Shown here: positions 6,054 to 7,580 of the stretch, piece after piece
How the letters are laid out: the number at the start of each line of letters is the position of its first letter
Numbering within the stretch: position 1 is the stretch's first letter
DNA from: a bacterium
Lineage (GTDB): Bacteria > Patescibacteriota > Patescibacteriia > JAACEG01
Assembly: GCA_027040785.1 (NCBI GenBank)
Contig: JALULG010000154.1
Coordinates: 1-7,580, forward strand
Direction: 5' to 3'
Length of the DNA: 7,580 bases
The notes under the pieces: generated by a model
Told to the model about the DNA's origin: nothing
Databases searched by the model: none
What the model saw: the letters and a program-made list of their open reading frames with translations, nothing else
Made by a program: the position numbers and the translations under genes

Positions 6054-6082
6054 GATAAACTGAATTTAGTTTATCTTTTTTT
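6054..6082 (+). promoter_or_regulatory. Terminator-like hairpin abutting the endonuclease Q start codon
   Basis: GATAAACT (6054-6061) pairs perfectly with AGTTTATC (6068-6075), with a possible extra G-T pair closing a 4-base loop. A run of seven T's (6076-6082) follows, and the ATG is at 6083. AAAAAAGAT (6039-6047) is complementary to the 3' side plus T-run (6073-6081) and could form an alternative pairing. It may end transcription from upstream, act as an attenuator, or control translation. An AAGGTGAT at 6049-6056 is 26 bases from the ATG, too far to serve as a normal Shine-Dalgarno. Confidence 0.55.
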
Positions 6083-7363
6083 ATGAAACAAATTTTAGAT
6101 TTACATATTCATTCCAAATACTCGCGCGCTTGTTCGCCGTTGTTGGATTTGGAGCATATTGATTTATATTCCGCCATTAAAGGCGTAAACATTGTGGCTA
6201 CGGGTGATTTTACTTATCCGCAATGGTTTTTGGATATAGAAAATAAGTTAGTGGAAATTGATAATAGCGGATTATTCAAATTAAAAGACGAGTTTAAAAT
6301 TAAAGATAATGATTTTTACGGAGTGGTGGCGGATACGAAATTTATTTTGGGGACCGAATTGGCCTTGGTTTATAAATTTAACGGAAAGGTGCGTCGTTTA
6401 CATATTGTTGTTTTGGCTCCAAATTTAAAAGCGGTTAAAAAACTAAACGAATATTTGGACAAAAAATATAATATTCGTTCTGATGGTCGTCCGATTCTGG
6501 GAATGAGCGCTCAAGATTTGTGTGAAATTTGTTTTTCCATAGATGATAATTTTATGATTATTCCGGCTCATGCTTGGACACCTTGGTTCGCTGTTTTTGG
6601 ATCAAAGTCGGGTTTTGATTCTTTGGAAGAATGTTTTGGAAAATGGACGCCGAGAATCAAAGCGATTGAAACCGGACTTTCCAGCGATCCGGAAATGAAT
6701 TGGCGACTTTCTCAATTAGACAAGATTACTTTAATTTCAAATTCAGATGCTCATTCTTTGCCAAATCTTGGTCGGGAGGCAAATGTTTTTGATTTAAAAG
6801 ATTTTACTTATCAAGAAATAAAAAAGATTATTGAAGAAAAAGACAGAAAGCGTTTTTTATTTACAATAGAGTTTTATCCCGAAGAAGGGATGTATCATTT
6901 TGACGGACACCGAAGTTGTGGGATAAGTTTTTCGCCAAAAGAAACCAAAAAATATCAAGGAATTTGTCCTGTTTGCAAGAAGCCTTTAACCATAGGAGTT
7001 TCTTATCGGGTTGATGAATTGGCGGATAGAGAATTGGGCTTTAAACCGAAAAATGCCATTCCTTTTGTTAAATTGATAGAATTGGATAAAATCATCGCCG
7101 ATAGTTTGGGAATTAAAAGTCGACAAAGTAAGAGAGTTCAAAACGAGTATAAGAAAATTATCAATAAATTGGGGAATGAGCTTGATATTTTATTGAGTTT
7201 GTCTTATGAAAAAATACAGAAAATCGCCGGTGAAAAAATTACCGAAGGAATTAAAAGGGTTCGGGAGGGAAAATTAATTATTAAACCCGGTTTTGACGGG
7301 GAATATGGAAAGATAAAAATTTTTTCCGAAGAAGAGCGAGAATTGCAAAAAAAATTATTGTAA
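6083..7363 (+). CDS. Endonuclease Q-family PHP-domain DNA repair nuclease
   Basis: EndoQ enzymes, characterised in Thermococcales and in a few bacteria, nick DNA 5' to deaminated bases (uracil, hypoxanthine, xanthine) and abasic sites. The 426 aa match the ~420-aa archaeal enzyme. The PHP metal site is visible: DLHIHSKYS (6-14; His8, His10), ATGDFTYP (39-46; Asp42), GTELALVY (90-97; Glu92), RRLHIVVLAP (104-113; His107), IIPAHAWTPW (159-168; His163) and ISNSDAHSLPNLGREAN (218-234; Asp222, His224). ETGLSSDPEMNWRLS (196-210) is an EndoQ signature. A zinc-finger-like segment follows: DGHRSCG (274-280), CPVCKKPLTIGV (295-306) and YRVDELADR (308-316). Its Cys279, Cys295, Cys298 and perhaps His276 are the ligands. 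The C-terminus (about 330-426) is charged and helical. The start is fixed by the family N-terminus and an in-frame TAA at 6056, with no start codon between. Archived homologs are sometimes mislabelled as UvrD helicase; no helicase motif is present. Confidence 0.9.
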   Translation: MKQILDLHIHSKYSRACSPLLDLEHIDLYSAIKGVNIVATGDFTYPQWFLDIENKLVEIDNSGLFKLKDEFKIKDNDFYGVVADTKFILGTELALVYKFNGKVRRLHIVVLAPNLKAVKKLNEYLDKKYNIRSDGRPILGMSAQDLCEICFSIDDNFMIIPAHAWTPWFAVFGSKSGFDSLEECFGKWTPRIKAIETGLSSDPEMNWRLSQLDKITLISNSDAHSLPNLGREANVFDLKDFTYQEIKKIIEEKDRKRFLFTIEFYPEEGMYHFDGHRSCGISFSPKETKKYQGICPVCKKPLTIGVSYRVDELADRELGFKPKNAIPFVKLIELDKIIADSLGIKSRQSKRVQNEYKKIINKLGNELDILLSLSYEKIQKIAGEKITEGIKRVREGKLIIKPGFDGEYGKIKIFSEEERELQKKLL

Positions 7364-7377
7364 AAAAGTTTTTTTCT

Positions 7378-7389
7378 TGTTATTATAAT
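7378..7389 (+). promoter_or_regulatory. Possible -10 region before the membrane-protein gene
   Basis: TATAAT (7384-7389), overlapped by an extended -10-like TGTTATTAT (7378-7386), lies in the 56-bp gap after the EndoQ stop. The nearest -35 candidate (TTGTAA, 7358-7363) is spaced 20 bp away. The composition is very AT-rich, so chance is a real alternative. Confidence 0.3.
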
Positions 7390-7419
7390 AAAAAATAAAG
7401 TGATTTAAAGTTTAAGATT

Positions 7420-7580
7420 ATGTCTTTTGGGGCTTATTTGATTTTTATGTTCTTGGCGACAATCATTTCTTCTTCCGTTTTGGGGGCGATTGTTTTTTTT
7501 GTTAATCCTTTTGAAACTGAGAAATTCGCTTTTTGGATATTTTATTTAAGTTTATTTTTTACTTTATTGGGAATTTTTAC
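7420..7580 (+). CDS. N-terminus of an integral membrane protein (cut by window edge)
   Basis: The 53 visible codons start MSFGAYLIFMFLATII. A first membrane helix spans about residues 5-28, followed by a short loop NPFETEK (29-35) and a second helix from about 36 to the edge (FAFWIFYLSLFFTLLGIF). This resembles a small conserved hypothetical membrane protein that I associate with Patescibacteria genomes; no function is known to me. The ATG is the only candidate: an in-frame TAA at 7396 lies upstream with no start between. There is no Shine-Dalgarno. It is 56 bp downstream of EndoQ on the same strand, so read-through is possible. The 3' end lies outside the window. Confidence 0.75.
   Translation, partial: MSFGAYLIFMFLATIISSSVLGAIVFFVNPFETEKFAFWIFYLSLFFTLLGIF

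Overview
This is an AT-rich bacterial window. The best guess for the source is a Patescibacteria (Candidate Phyla Radiation) genome. The support is indirect: a typical-looking N-terminus of a small membrane protein at the right edge, an endonuclease Q-type repair enzyme, and several genes without a Shine-Dalgarno sequence. No rRNA or marker gene confirms this. All six complete genes end in TAA, and no in-frame TGA is needed to read them, so the genetic code cannot be tested here.

Region 1 (1-2891, + strand) is a two-gene unit. It encodes an AsnRS-like class II synthetase paralog whose amino-acid pocket has diverged (106-1422), and then a compact archaeal-type/AspRS2-type aspartyl-tRNA synthetase with an intact catalytic core (1523-2827). 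Both genes have good Shine-Dalgarno sequences, and the unit closes with a strong intrinsic terminator. This pair is the most unusual content of the window.

Region 2 (2889-5721) starts with a sigma70-like promoter whose -35 box overlaps the T-tract of that terminator. It drives an S51 (peptidase E-like) serine peptidase (2946-3716, +). A 205-bp gap separates it from two minus-strand genes. One encodes a 425-aa protein of unknown function with possible ADP-ribosyltransferase-like motifs (3922-5199). The other encodes a small VOC/glyoxalase-fold protein with all four metal ligands (5287-5667). A perfect 22-bp palindrome, preceded by a tandem 12-bp repeat, lies between these two.

Region 3 (5668-6082) is a 415-bp non-coding stretch. 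It is dominated by two copies of a roughly 97-bp inverted-repeat element (REP/MITE-like), plus degenerate fragments. Each copy makes two hairpins, and base-pair changes between the hairpins are compensated.

Region 4 (6054-7580, +) has a terminator-like hairpin whose T7 tract runs straight into the start codon of an endonuclease Q-family gene (6083-7363). This is followed by the start of a two-helix (or longer) membrane protein cut by the window edge (7420 onward).

Apart from the synthetase pair, the genes look like independent housekeeping or accessory functions: peptide turnover, metabolite chemistry and repair of deaminated DNA. They do not look like one pathway.
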